DNA of 64,000 bases from SZUA-100 sp965248135 (GTDB lineage: Bacteria; Pseudomonadota; Alphaproteobacteria; Rhizobiales; Rhizobiaceae): contig CBDFIN010000012.1 in NCBI GenBank assembly GCA_965248135.1, positions 1,054,001-1,118,000 of the forward strand. The letters run 5' to 3'. This document shows positions 8,042 to 16,743 of the stretch, piece by piece (within the stretch, counting starts at the first letter, position 1; every line of letters starts with the position of its first letter). Position numbers and translations under genes: made by a program. Below the pieces are notes generated by a model, which was given only the letters and a program-made list of their open reading frames with translations, did not search any database and was not told the DNA's origin.

Positions 8042-10015
8042 TCACTGCGCCAGGCGCAAGTTGGAAATGTCGTTACCGATCGCTTCAAATGCGGCCAGTA
8101 GCTGCGCACTGCCGGAGGCATTGAAATATTGCTTTGCGCCAGTTTTTGCATTGACCGACGCGCAGCTTTGTAACATGGTTTTGACACTTGAGCCCTTTGG
8201 AACATCGAAGGCAACTGTGTGAATACTAACGCCGTCATTTTCCGCATTCGCGCAAATCTCCAGCATATGCTCATTCATGGCTGCCTGGAAATTGGCATTG
8301 TTGTGAGCCGGGTATTTTTCCTCGTCAAATGCTTCGAACAGCCGGCCATGTTTGTACACACTGGTGCTTTTAGTATAACCATAAGTGCCGTAGGTGCTCT
8401 TGTTGAAATCAGAGCCCCGGCCAATCGAACTTGGAGTATAATAACTGTTGTTGCCGTCGGTCATGATAATCATGATCTTTGAGTTGTCGGCGGCGTTTGC
8501 CGGCCTGCCCTGTTTGAGAGGAGCACCAGATGTCAATGTGCGCCAGCCCCAGGAAATTCCCAGCGGAATATTGGTTGAACCATTTGCGCCCATCTTAGCG
8601 ATGGCCGCAAGAACAGTGCCCTTGTTGGCGGTTAGCGGTGTAATCTCGGTGCTGGAACAGCCGGCATTCGGCCCTTTCCAAGAATTGGTGGTATTGGGAG
8701 ACTGATTGAGGTATTTCCAGCTCCAGTCCTGACGTCTGTTTTGAGCTGCTCCTTTGCCGGTATGCCCTGGCTCCCTGGGCAGCATTCCACCAGGCATATT
8801 ATTGTCATCATTGAGATAATTGTTGTGGTAGCTTTCCTCTTTGATAGAACGGCCATTGACGATCTGGGTCGTCGGGTTTTTTAAAACTCCTTGCCATTCC
8901 CAACCGCCGTATGGCGTATTGTTGCGGTGTAATTTGCGCTTACCATTACTGGCGTACAGTTTCCGGTTCAGGTTCGGCACCACACCGGTGTTGTGGTGAT
9001 TACCCAGATAACCATCATTCCATTTTTTACATCTGCTCCGTTTCGGGTCGCGATAGTAGCAATAGAGTCCACCGACATTTTTTCCCGCAATTGTCGAATG
9101 ATTTTCAACCTGCTCTTTCTTGCCTGAATAATTGTCCGGCTCGTCTGGCGCAAATATCGGAACAAACATGGTCTCGGGATTAATGCGGTTGGCCGGCTGA
9201 TCATTGGTAAAGTAGGGATAGGGACGCGATTCAACACAGCCCTTCCAACTGACATTCCTCATGTCACCATACAAGCTGAAACGAGTCAGCCATTTGCCGT
9301 TCGCATCCTTCCAGGTACCATTATTTTGGGAGATGGCTCTCGGGTTATCGGCCCAATTTAGATTCTCATGGTGTATCGGCGAAATGCCAGTGGTGTCCAT
9401 CCACTCGGCATTGGCATTTCGAGCGCCGACATTAACATGCCCGGCGAATGGCACTAATGAAAACCGAACCGGCTCATTGTGATTGTTGCTCTTCATGGCC
9501 GAGTGAAGCTGCTTGACAAGGCTAGTCGCCGCCAATTTTGCAGAAGCAATACGCTTGTAGCGCATGGAGCCGGAATTATCCAGCACCAGGGCTATCTCGA
9601 ACGTGCTATCACTGGACTTAACCATTGATTCTACGTTCAGCTCGAATTTGTCAACGCTCAATACTTTGCCAAACACCATGGGATAGGAATATTTGGCCTG
9701 CAACACAATTGTAGTGCCATCTACCTTGTTACCCTCGTCAAACTGAAATTTCACATCGGCATGATTGAGGTGCTTGATATTAGCTAGGAATAGTTTCTTC
9801 GAGTAAGCTCTCAGCTCGTCTATCGATGTTGTTGCTCCAAGTTTCTTGGCTGCTCCAAGGGCGGCTGCATCCAGCGCCTGCTGCAAGCTTGAGGTGTGAC
9901 GACAGATCTGAGAATAATCAATCGATGCACCGACTGCTGCAACAATTGGCATAAGGGCAATGGCCGTTGTTACGGCAATATTACCACACTTTTCGGATAA
10001 AAATTTCTTTAACAT
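8042..10015 (-). CDS. tadG: TadE/TadG-family pilus assembly protein with vWA domain
   Basis: About 657 aa from the ATG at 10015. The N-terminal FLSEKCGNIAVTTAIALMPIVAAVGASIDYSQ is the TadE/TadG pilin-like membrane segment. The mature part contains a von Willebrand A domain with the MIDAS motif LVLDNSGSM and a later IMTDGNNSYY strand. Between them is a long Asn/Gly/Trp-rich insertion. TadG-like proteins are minor pseudopilins or surface proteins in the Tad system. No other tad genes are present here, so this is a lone copy. It is preceded by a 160-bp AT-rich intergenic stretch and followed by a terminator. The exact role is not established. Confidence 0.85.
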   Translation of the reverse strand: MLKKFLSEKCGNIAVTTAIALMPIVAAVGASIDYSQICRHTSSLQQALDAAALGAAKKLGATTSIDELRAYSKKLFLANIKHLNHADVKFQFDEGNKVDGTTIVLQAKYSYPMVFGKVLSVDKFELNVESMVKSSDSTFEIALVLDNSGSMRYKRIASAKLAATSLVKQLHSAMKSNNHNEPVRFSLVPFAGHVNVGARNANAEWMDTTGISPIHHENLNWADNPRAISQNNGTWKDANGKWLTRFSLYGDMRNVSWKGCVESRPYPYFTNDQPANRINPETMFVPIFAPDEPDNYSGKKEQVENHSTIAGKNVGGLYCYYRDPKRSRCKKWNDGYLGNHHNTGVVPNLNRKLYASNGKRKLHRNNTPYGGWEWQGVLKNPTTQIVNGRSIKEESYHNNYLNDDNNMPGGMLPREPGHTGKGAAQNRRQDWSWKYLNQSPNTTNSWKGPNAGCSSTEITPLTANKGTVLAAIAKMGANGSTNIPLGISWGWRTLTSGAPLKQGRPANAADNSKIMIIMTDGNNSYYTPSSIGRGSDFNKSTYGTYGYTKSTSVYKHGRLFEAFDEEKYPAHNNANFQAAMNEHMLEICANAENDGVSIHTVAFDVPKGSSVKTMLQSCASVNAKTGAKQYFNASGSAQLLAAFEAIGNDISNLRLAQ

Positions 10016-10191
10016 ATCGCGCTCCATAAATTACAGACCGTGCTCAAATCGACCTGCTTTTAATGGCGTGATAATATCAGCTTGTTATTTGGCTTTCGTT
10101 TCTGCATTAGGTTGTATTTTATTCATAGAATCGGTCAATACACCCGTAAAACAAGTAAATACTTGAAAATATACTAAAACTGGCGGTTGTA

Positions 10192-11295
10192 TTATCGGAT
10201 CGGACGCGGTTTGGGAACCGGTATGCGACCCCATTTATGGGAGCTTGCGGCCATTGATTTTGCCGCCTTGGCGGCGGGGCTGCTTGCTAAAGACGCTGCG
10301 ACGGCTGTCGTTACCTTGGAGCCGACAGGTCTTTTTGCAGCGAATTTTGTCGTGGATGGTTTTAAAGTCACTCCAGCAAGTGAAGTTGGACCAGGACCGT
10401 TTAGTACGGTACGGCAGGCTGCCGGCAGATCCGCCATTACCGTGTATCTGCGGACCTTCTTTTTTTTCACTTTCTTCTTTTTGACTTTCTTTTTAGGCGC
10501 AAACGCCACCTTGAACCACCAGTCTAGCGAGCTATCGCAACCGGTGCCCTGGCCGGTAGATTTTTGCCGCTTACAGTTGGCTGAACCCGGCTGGCAGTAC
10601 ATACGCAGGTGAAAATGATAGTGGTGGCCCCAATAGGGCCTGACTTTGCGCAGCCATCGTCGGTCACCCTTAACCGTGTCGCAGAGCTTTTTCTTAATAC
10701 CTGGATGGACAAAAATGCGTTGCACCTGCCGGTAGTTCGAAGCCGTTTTCAACACGCCCTCATGGGCCTTGGTCCAAATTCGGTTGTCAACCCGCACCGT
10801 GCCACGCTTCAATACCGAAATTGCACTGGTCTTTTCGCGCTCAAGACGCGACCAACGCCGGTTGGGCATCTGGCGCAGCCAAATATCGGCATCCAAACCC
10901 ACCTGATGGGAGGCATGGCCGCTCAACATCGGGCCGCCACGCGGCTGCGAGATGTCACCAATCATCAAACCGTTCCAGCCGATTTTCTTTGCATCGACTG
11001 AAAGCCGCTCAAGCAGCCTTATCAGATTGGGATGCCCCCAGCGCCGGTTGCGCGATGGCCGCATGGCCTGCCAGTTGGGTCCGTCATGCGGGATGGCAAT
11101 GCCGCCTGCAAGACAACCCTTGGAGTAAAACCCATAGGACGCGGGTTTCAAAACCGTCGGCAGCTTCTTGGCGCCGAACAGTTTCTTCGCCGGCGTGGCG
11201 GCTTCGGCTGCGCCCGGTTGCAGTGTCGCAGGGCCGAAAAACAAAATCACAAACGCCAAGGCGAGTTGAGCTGTCAGCCCAATTTTGCGTATCAT
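10192..11295 (-). CDS. mepA: Penicillin-insensitive murein endopeptidase MepA
   Basis: 367 aa, against about 274 in E. coli. MepA is a periplasmic LAS-family metallopeptidase that cuts D-Ala-mDAP and mDAP-mDAP peptidoglycan crosslinks. A signal peptide (IGLTAQLALAFVILFFGPATLQPGAAEA) is followed by the catalytic domain with SGHASHQVGLDADIW (zinc His and Asp) and GHHYHFHLRMYC. The C-terminal 100 residues are an extension: a lysine-rich run (positions about 10465-10500 on the DNA) and then an Ala/Thr/Lys-rich low-complexity tail. The extension is not part of the peptidase fold and may bind the anionic cell wall; that is inference. Confidence 0.92.
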   Translation of the reverse strand: MIRKIGLTAQLALAFVILFFGPATLQPGAAEAATPAKKLFGAKKLPTVLKPASYGFYSKGCLAGGIAIPHDGPNWQAMRPSRNRRWGHPNLIRLLERLSVDAKKIGWNGLMIGDISQPRGGPMLSGHASHQVGLDADIWLRQMPNRRWSRLEREKTSAISVLKRGTVRVDNRIWTKAHEGVLKTASNYRQVQRIFVHPGIKKKLCDTVKGDRRWLRKVRPYWGHHYHFHLRMYCQPGSANCKRQKSTGQGTGCDSSLDWWFKVAFAPKKKVKKKKVKKKKVRRYTVMADLPAACRTVLNGPGPTSLAGVTLKPSTTKFAAKRPVGSKVTTAVAASLASSPAAKAAKSMAASSHKWGRIPVPKPRPIR

Positions 11296-11465
11296 CTTCT
11301 AGCACAACCTCCAACGGGTCGATGGTCAAGAATTTCCGCCTGATTGTAACGGCGCGGCGCTGTCACTAATAACCAATCCCAACGCGCTGGAAGTTAGCGC
11401 AAGTTGGTTAACAAATCAAACCTGCGACAAATGGAAAATACAACCAATGCACGATATTCCAGGCA

Positions 11466-13880
11466 TCAACTACGCAGCATGCCGCCGGTCGTCTTTTCCA
11501 CATTCGCCACAATTTTGGCTGAAACCGCCTCAATTTCATCGTCGGTGAGCGTATGATCAACCGGCTGCAGGATAATTTCAATGGCGACCGATTTCTTGTT
11601 TTCACCAAGCGAGGGACCCTCGAACAGGTCGAAAACTGAAATTCCCGCAATCAGTTTTTTGTCCGCACCGTTTGCTGCGCGCAAAACCGAAGCCGCATCG
11701 ACACCGTTATCCATGACAAAGGCAAAATCGCGCCTTACGGCCTGCAGGTCGGAAAGCTCCAACGGTGGTTTGGTGCGGGTTGCCTTGCGCCGCGGTTCGG
11801 GCAGGTGATCAACAAACACCTCGAAGCCGCAAAGCGGCCCATCCACATCGAGCGCTTTTAAGCATTTGGGATGGAATTCACCGAATGTGCCAAGGATATT
11901 CCTGGGACCAAGCTTGATGGTGCCGCAGCGTCCCGGGTGATACCAGTCCGGTCCGCAGGCCGTAATTTGCACCTTTGCGGCATCAAGCGCACAGGCTGAA
12001 AGAACCGCAAGCGCGTCGGCCTTGGCGTCAAAAACGTCGACGGGCGAGGCATTGCCTGCCCAATCACGCCCGGAACCTTGAAGTTTTGCCGTATTTCGCC
12101 TGATGCCGGCGGCGGCCCGTTTTTGCCCCTTTGCCGTGTCATCGAGATAAATATCACTGACCTCAAACAAAGACGCATTGGCAACGCCCCGGTCGGCATT
12201 GCGCTGACTGGCAAGCAACAATCCCGGCAGCAGGCTGGGGCGCATATCCGACATATCAGCGGCAATAGGATTGGCCAGCGCCAACGCATCCGACCCGCCA
12301 GCGAACATCTGCGCGTGGGGCTTTGCGATGAACGACCAGTTTACCGCTTCGGCCATGCCGCGAGCCGCCAGGGCACGCCGGACGGCGCGGGTGCGAATTT
12401 GCAGCGTTGTCAATATCTTGCCACCAACGGCCTCATGGGCGGTCAGCGGCTGGGGCGCGATATTGTTGACGCCGTGAATACGCATCACCTCTTCCACCAG
12501 ATCGGCCTTGCCGAAGACATCTGGCCGCCAGCTCGGCGCGGTAACCTGCAACACCGGCCCTGAACCGGCAATCTTGAAACCCAACCGCTCAAGAATGTTG
12601 CAGATTTTTCTTTCATCGACCCCAATACCGGTGAGACGCTCAACCTCGTTCAAGGGAAAATCAATCACCAATTGGGGATCGGGAACTTTACCGGCAATGA
12701 CCGGGGTTGAAGCCTCGCCACCGCATAATTCAATCACCAGGTTGGTGGCATGATCAAGGCCGCCAACCATGAATTGCGGATCGACACCACGCTCGAAACG
12801 ATAGCGAGCATCGGTGATGATGCCCAGATCACGCCCGGTGCGGGCGATATTGAGCGGTTCCCAAAGGGCCGATTCGACCAACACATTGACCGTATCGTCT
12901 GAGCAGCCGGAGGCTTCGCCCCCCATGACGCCGGCAAGCGATTCAACTCCGTTGTCATCGGCAATGACACAGTTTTGTGGTCCCAGTTGATATTCCTTGC
13001 CGTCGAGACCGAGGAATTTCTCACCATCCCTGCCCCGGCGCACCACTAGATTGCCCGCCACTTTGTCGGCGTCGAATACATGCAACGGTCGGCCCAAATC
13101 AAAGGTGACGTAATTGGTGATATCGACCAGGGCCGAAATTGGCCGCATGCCGATGGCCAGCAACCGTTGTTGCATCCATTTTGGCGATGGGCCGTTCTTG
13201 ACGTTTTTGATCAGCCGAAGGCCGAAGGCCGGACAAAGGCTCTCGCCATCGGGAAAGTCGAGTTTAACATCGACCGGACAGTCAAATTGAGCGCTGACAG
13301 GCTTGGCCGCGCGAGGCTTGAGACGGCCAAGACCAGCGGCCTCAAGATCGCGGGCAATACCGGCAACACCCAAAGCGTCGGGCCGGTTGGGGGTGACACC
13401 GATCTCGATCACCGCGTCATTGAGGCCCGAATAGGCGGCAAATGACGTGCCGACCGGTGCATTTTCCGGCAGATCGATAATGCCGTCATGTTCGTCCGAC
13501 ATCTGCAATTCGCGTTCTGAACACATCATGCCGTGGCTTTCCACCCCGCGAATATTGCCGACGGCAAGGGTCACATCGATGCCAGGGATATAGTCACCCG
13601 GCCCGGCAAAAGCGCCAACCAGCCCGCTCCGCGCATTAGGAGCGCCGCAAACAACCTGCACTGGTTTGCCGTCACCCCTGTCGACCGAAAGCACCCTTAA
13701 CCGGTCGGCATCGGGGTGTTGTTCGGCGCTGATGACGCGGGCGATAGTGAACGGGGCAAATTGGGCCCGGTCGTCGACATCTTCGACTTCAAGGCCAATC
13801 ATGGTCAATGTCTCGACGATCTCTTCAAGCGAGGCGCCGGTTTCAAGATGGTCTTTCAACCAGGAGAGGGTGAATTTCAT
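11466..13880 (-). CDS. pheT: Phenylalanyl-tRNA synthetase beta subunit
   Basis: 804 aa, normal length. Domain order is: an N-terminal region, the tRNA-binding OB domain (FTIARVISAEQHPDADRLRVLSV, about 40-150), the B3/B4 editing domain, the B5 domain (RLTGIGVDERKICNILERLGF), a catalytic-like core, and the C-terminal anticodon-binding FDX-ACB domain (AVRRDFAFVMDNGVDAASVL). Together with PheS it forms the (alpha beta)2 enzyme that charges tRNA-Phe. The start codon overlaps the stop of an exonuclease-like gene by 4 bp. It is the last gene of the pheS-ASCH-exo-pheT string. Confidence 0.97.
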   Translation of the reverse strand: MKFTLSWLKDHLETGASLEEIVETLTMIGLEVEDVDDRAQFAPFTIARVISAEQHPDADRLRVLSVDRGDGKPVQVVCGAPNARSGLVGAFAGPGDYIPGIDVTLAVGNIRGVESHGMMCSERELQMSDEHDGIIDLPENAPVGTSFAAYSGLNDAVIEIGVTPNRPDALGVAGIARDLEAAGLGRLKPRAAKPVSAQFDCPVDVKLDFPDGESLCPAFGLRLIKNVKNGPSPKWMQQRLLAIGMRPISALVDITNYVTFDLGRPLHVFDADKVAGNLVVRRGRDGEKFLGLDGKEYQLGPQNCVIADDNGVESLAGVMGGEASGCSDDTVNVLVESALWEPLNIARTGRDLGIITDARYRFERGVDPQFMVGGLDHATNLVIELCGGEASTPVIAGKVPDPQLVIDFPLNEVERLTGIGVDERKICNILERLGFKIAGSGPVLQVTAPSWRPDVFGKADLVEEVMRIHGVNNIAPQPLTAHEAVGGKILTTLQIRTRAVRRALAARGMAEAVNWSFIAKPHAQMFAGGSDALALANPIAADMSDMRPSLLPGLLLASQRNADRGVANASLFEVSDIYLDDTAKGQKRAAAGIRRNTAKLQGSGRDWAGNASPVDVFDAKADALAVLSACALDAAKVQITACGPDWYHPGRCGTIKLGPRNILGTFGEFHPKCLKALDVDGPLCGFEVFVDHLPEPRRKATRTKPPLELSDLQAVRRDFAFVMDNGVDAASVLRAANGADKKLIAGISVFDLFEGPSLGENKKSVAIEIILQPVDHTLTDDEIEAVSAKIVANVEKTTGGMLRS

Positions 13881-14287
13881 TTCTTAGGATCCCTGAAGTC
13901 ATCAGGATGATCACCTGATTTTGTCGCTATTTTCAACAGTTTGCCCAGCAGTGAGGCATAACCGCGCGCGTCATCAATGGCGCGATGGGTGTGTTCATGG
14001 TTGCCCAGCCAACTGACTGGAATTTGATCGTTGACTGTCGCCGGATTGTCGCGGGCGAAAAGACCATCCATGAAGCTGACGAGATCGAGACCCGGGCCAT
14101 GAAACAATTTGCTACCGGCTTCCGGCATCCAGATGATCCTTCTTGCTGCAAAAACACGCATATATTCATCCATCCATGGTCCGTCCAACATGATCGGACG
14201 CGCGGCAAAACTGATCATCGAATTTAGGGCAATAACCGGCCCGTCGAGTTCGATGTCGGTAACGAAAAAATATACGGGTTTGGTCAT
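13877..14287 (-). CDS. Short DEDDh exonuclease-like protein
   Basis: 136 aa. The start VTDIELDGP carries a D-x-E pair like the ExoI motif of DEDDh 3'-5' exonucleases. NHEHTHRAIDDARGYASLL near the C-terminus matches the ExoIII motif (H-x-A-x-x-D-A). The intermediate ExoII motif is not clear, and the protein is shorter than typical DnaQ-like domains (about 170 aa). It could be a divergent exonuclease or an inactive fold. It overlaps ASCH and pheT by 4 bp each, so it is translationally embedded in the phe operon. Substrate unknown. Confidence 0.6.
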   Translation of the reverse strand: MTKPVYFFVTDIELDGPVIALNSMISFAARPIMLDGPWMDEYMRVFAARRIIWMPEAGSKLFHGPGLDLVSFMDGLFARDNPATVNDQIPVSWLGNHEHTHRAIDDARGYASLLGKLLKIATKSGDHPDDFRDPKK

Positions 14288-14706
14288 CGGCCTGATACAT
14301 CCAAATACGGCTCAAACACTTCGACAACATCGAAATACAGACGGAAAATTTTCATGTCCGGTTGAAAACAGCCCTTGCGGCGAAAATAGGCCTCGTGAAT
14401 GGTCTTCCATTCATTAAGGTCCTCGCATGCCTCATCAAGGGCAAACTGTTCATCGACCTCATCGAAGCGGCAAGTATCCACCTTCCAGTATTTTATCGCG
14501 CAACCGGGCCGGTTGGCGCCATCGAGCACGATTTCGAGTCTGCCTTGATGTGGCAGGAAACCCTCGTTGCGACTGGCGATTTCATAGGCCTCGCATGTCG
14601 CCACCTGTTTGCGGGCGATAACGTCACGCAGGCCGCTGTCCGCCATTTCCGAGCTATCACCAAAACTGAACGAACTTTTGTCCTGATATTTTACCGGCAA
14701 TACCAT
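14284..14706 (-). CDS. ASCH domain-containing protein
   Basis: 140 aa, a beta-barrel ASCH (PUA-like) candidate. SFSFGDSSEMADSGLRDVIARKQVATCEAYE is the typical opening, RLEIVLDGANRPGCAIKYWKVD the central strands, and DEACEDLNEWKTIHEAYF the conserved closing helix (E-x-L-x-x-W-x-x-x-H-x-x-Y-F). ASCH proteins are predicted RNA/nucleotide binders; some hydrolyse N4-acetylcytidine. It lies between pheS (stop abuts this start at 14706) and the exonuclease-like gene (4-bp overlap), so it is part of the phe operon. The function in that setting is not known. Confidence 0.8.
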   Translation of the reverse strand: MVLPVKYQDKSSFSFGDSSEMADSGLRDVIARKQVATCEAYEIASRNEGFLPHQGRLEIVLDGANRPGCAIKYWKVDTCRFDEVDEQFALDEACEDLNEWKTIHEAYFRRKGCFQPDMKIFRLYFDVVEVFEPYLDVSGR

Positions 14707-15788
14707 TAACTACTCAACCCTCCAAACAGCGTTGGCATGTCGAGCGGGCGAAAACCATAATGATCAAGCCAGCGGATATCGGCATCGAAAAATGCCCTCA
14801 GGTCCGGCATGCCATATTTCAACATGGCGATACGGTCGATACCAAGGCCCCAGGCAAAGCCCTGATAGATATCCGGGTCAAGCCCGCCGAAACGCAGCAC
14901 ATTGGCGTGCACCATGCCGCAGCCCAATATTTCCATCCAGTCATTTCCCTGGCCGAACTTGACCTCGTTACTCGAACGATCGCACTGGATGTCGAGTTCG
15001 AGTGACGGTTCGGTGAAGGGGAAATGGGACGGCCGAAAACGCATGTTGATATGCTCAACTTCGAAAAACGCCTTGCAGAATTCTTCCAGCACCCATTTCA
15101 GATTGGCCACATTGGCGCTCTTGTCGACCACCAGCCCTTCGAGCTGGTGAAACATCGGCGAATGGGTGGCGTCAGAATCACAGCGATAGGTCTTGCCGGG
15201 AATGACGATACGGTGCGGCGGCTCCTCGCTCTCCATGGTGCGGATCTGCACGGGCGAAGTGTGGGTGCGCAAAACCTTGCGTTTGCCGTTTTCATCCGGA
15301 TTAAAGAAAAACGTATCGTGCATTTCGCGCGCCGGATGGCCCTCGGGAAAATTGAGCGCGGTGAAATTATAGTAATCGGTCTCAACGTCAGGGCCCTCGG
15401 CGATGGAAAAACCCATATCGGCGAAAATCGCGGTGATCTCATCCATCACCTGGGAAATCGGGTGAATGCGGCCCACTTCTGCCGGCGAGGGCCTGACGGG
15501 CAGCGTGACATCAACCCTTTCCCGGGCCAGCCTCATGGTTATGGCTTCATCCTGCAGCACTTCGCGTTTGACGGCGATGGCCTCATTGACCTTGGCTTTC
15601 ATGCCATTTAGGGCCGGGCCCATGACCGCGCGCTCCTCAGGCGTCATTTTACCGAGGGTCTTCATTTTTTCAGACAGCGACCCCTTCTTGCCAAGCACAC
15701 TGACACGCAGTGCTTCCAGCGCGTCCTCGCTGTTGGCCGCATCAATGTTTTGCAGGGTTTCAGTTTCGAAACTTGCCAGTTCAGACAT
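14706..15788 (-). CDS. pheS: Phenylalanyl-tRNA synthetase alpha subunit
   Basis: 360 aa, standard size. Class II synthetase core: motif 2 region TYRCDSDATHSPMFHQLEG, the EPSLELDIQCD strand, GNDWMEILGCGMVHANVL, and motif 3 GLGIDRIAMLKYGMPDLR. An N-terminal coiled coil (about residues 1-90) contacts tRNA. It is the catalytic subunit that activates phenylalanine and transfers it to tRNA-Phe. It is first in the pheS-ASCH-exo-pheT string and starts about 35 bp after the rplT terminator. Confidence 0.97.
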   Translation of the reverse strand: MSELASFETETLQNIDAANSEDALEALRVSVLGKKGSLSEKMKTLGKMTPEERAVMGPALNGMKAKVNEAIAVKREVLQDEAITMRLARERVDVTLPVRPSPAEVGRIHPISQVMDEITAIFADMGFSIAEGPDVETDYYNFTALNFPEGHPAREMHDTFFFNPDENGKRKVLRTHTSPVQIRTMESEEPPHRIVIPGKTYRCDSDATHSPMFHQLEGLVVDKSANVANLKWVLEEFCKAFFEVEHINMRFRPSHFPFTEPSLELDIQCDRSSNEVKFGQGNDWMEILGCGMVHANVLRFGGLDPDIYQGFAWGLGIDRIAMLKYGMPDLRAFFDADIRWLDHYGFRPLDMPTLFGGLSS

Positions 15789-15822
15789 ATTGGTTTCCAG
15801 GAATTGTTAACTGCGAATTATC

Positions 15823-15858
15823 AAAAAAACCTGCGCAAGCAAGGCCAGCGCAGGTTTT
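15823..15858 (-). terminator. Terminator/attenuator between rplT and pheS
   Basis: Reading the minus strand, AACCTGCGC and GCGCAGGTT form a strong GC stem and are followed directly by a T run. It ends the rpmI-rplT transcript. Because pheS starts right after it, partial read-through could also feed the phe genes; I see no leader peptide rich in Phe codons, so Phe attenuation is not claimed. Confidence 0.85.
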
Positions 15859-15891
15859 CAAATACTCGATTAATTGGATTTTGAAACCGCG

Positions 15892-16293
15892 CTATCGAAC
15901 CGCCGCCTCAAAAGCTCCAGGTGTGGTATTCTTAAGATAGTCCAGCGCTTTCTTGGCCTCGTCCACAATAGCCGCAAAGGCTTTTGGCTGGTTGACGGCG
16001 AGATCGGAAAGCACCTTGCGGTCGACCTCGATGCCGGCCTTGGTCAACCCATCGATCAAACGGGCATAGGTCAGACCGTGCTCGCGGGCAGCCGCATTGA
16101 TGCGCTGAACCCACAATGAACGGAAATTGCGTTTTCTGGTCTTGCGGTCGCGATAGGCATATTGCTGCGCCTTGTCGACCGCCTGTTTGGCGGTGCGAAT
16201 GGTGTTTTTACGGCGGCCATAATAACCCTTGGCCTTTTTGAGAACTTTTTTATGCTTGGCGTGCGAGGTGACGCCGCGTTTTACACGTGCCAT
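15892..16293 (-). CDS. rplT: 50S ribosomal protein L20
   Basis: 133 aa, highly basic. The sequence MARVKRGVTSHAKHKKVLKKAKGYYGRRKNTIRTAKQAV is canonical L20, which binds 23S rRNA early in large-subunit assembly and in other bacteria represses its own operon. It follows rpmI by about 50 bp. infC, the usual third member of the operon, is not beside them here. It is terminated by the hairpin at 15823-15858. Confidence 0.98.
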   Translation of the reverse strand: MARVKRGVTSHAKHKKVLKKAKGYYGRRKNTIRTAKQAVDKAQQYAYRDRKTRKRNFRSLWVQRINAAAREHGLTYARLIDGLTKAGIEVDRKVLSDLAVNQPKAFAAIVDEAKKALDYLKNTTPGAFEAAVR

Positions 16294-16344
16294 GATCGTG
16301 GCTCCTTGAACGGGGAATAGGTAATAGCGGTTTACGGCCGGTGT

Positions 16345-16548
16345 TTACCTGTTGCCGTAGGGAAGAAATTTGCGGACAACGCGGGTATCCGGATCGCTCA
16401 GCACCATGGTGCCACGGGCGTTACGGATAAATTTGTTGGTCCGCTTGATCATGCCATGCTGTTTGCCGGCGGCAGCAGCTTTGATCTTGCCGGTCGCCGT
16501 TACCTTGAAGCGCTTTTTGGCGCTCGCTTTGGTCTTCATCTTGGGCAT
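16345..16548 (-). CDS. rpmI: 50S ribosomal protein L35
   Basis: 67 aa from the ATG at 16548 (MPKMKTKASAKKRFKVTATG), the conserved L35 start; an AAAGGTAG ribosome-binding site lies just upstream. The longer reading frame to 16569 is rejected. L35 is a small basic 50S protein. It heads rpmI-rplT on the minus strand, with about 195 bp of non-coding DNA upstream that should hold the promoter. Confidence 0.97.
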   Translation of the reverse strand: MPKMKTKASAKKRFKVTATGKIKAAAAGKQHGMIKRTNKFIRNARGTMVLSDPDTRVVRKFLPYGNR

Positions 16549-16743
16549 TTTGCTACCTTTCATCAACAACCATCAGCGCGCAATGCGCCTTTTCGGTCAT
16601 CTTGTTATTGAATTTTACCCCGTAATCCAGACCAGTGGATCTAGAGCTTTGCATTCAAAACGGCCACGGCATGCCCTGCCGGACCATTCGACCGGCGGGT
16701 TATAGGGGCAATGGCGAAATTTGGCAACAGGCGGATAGCAAAT

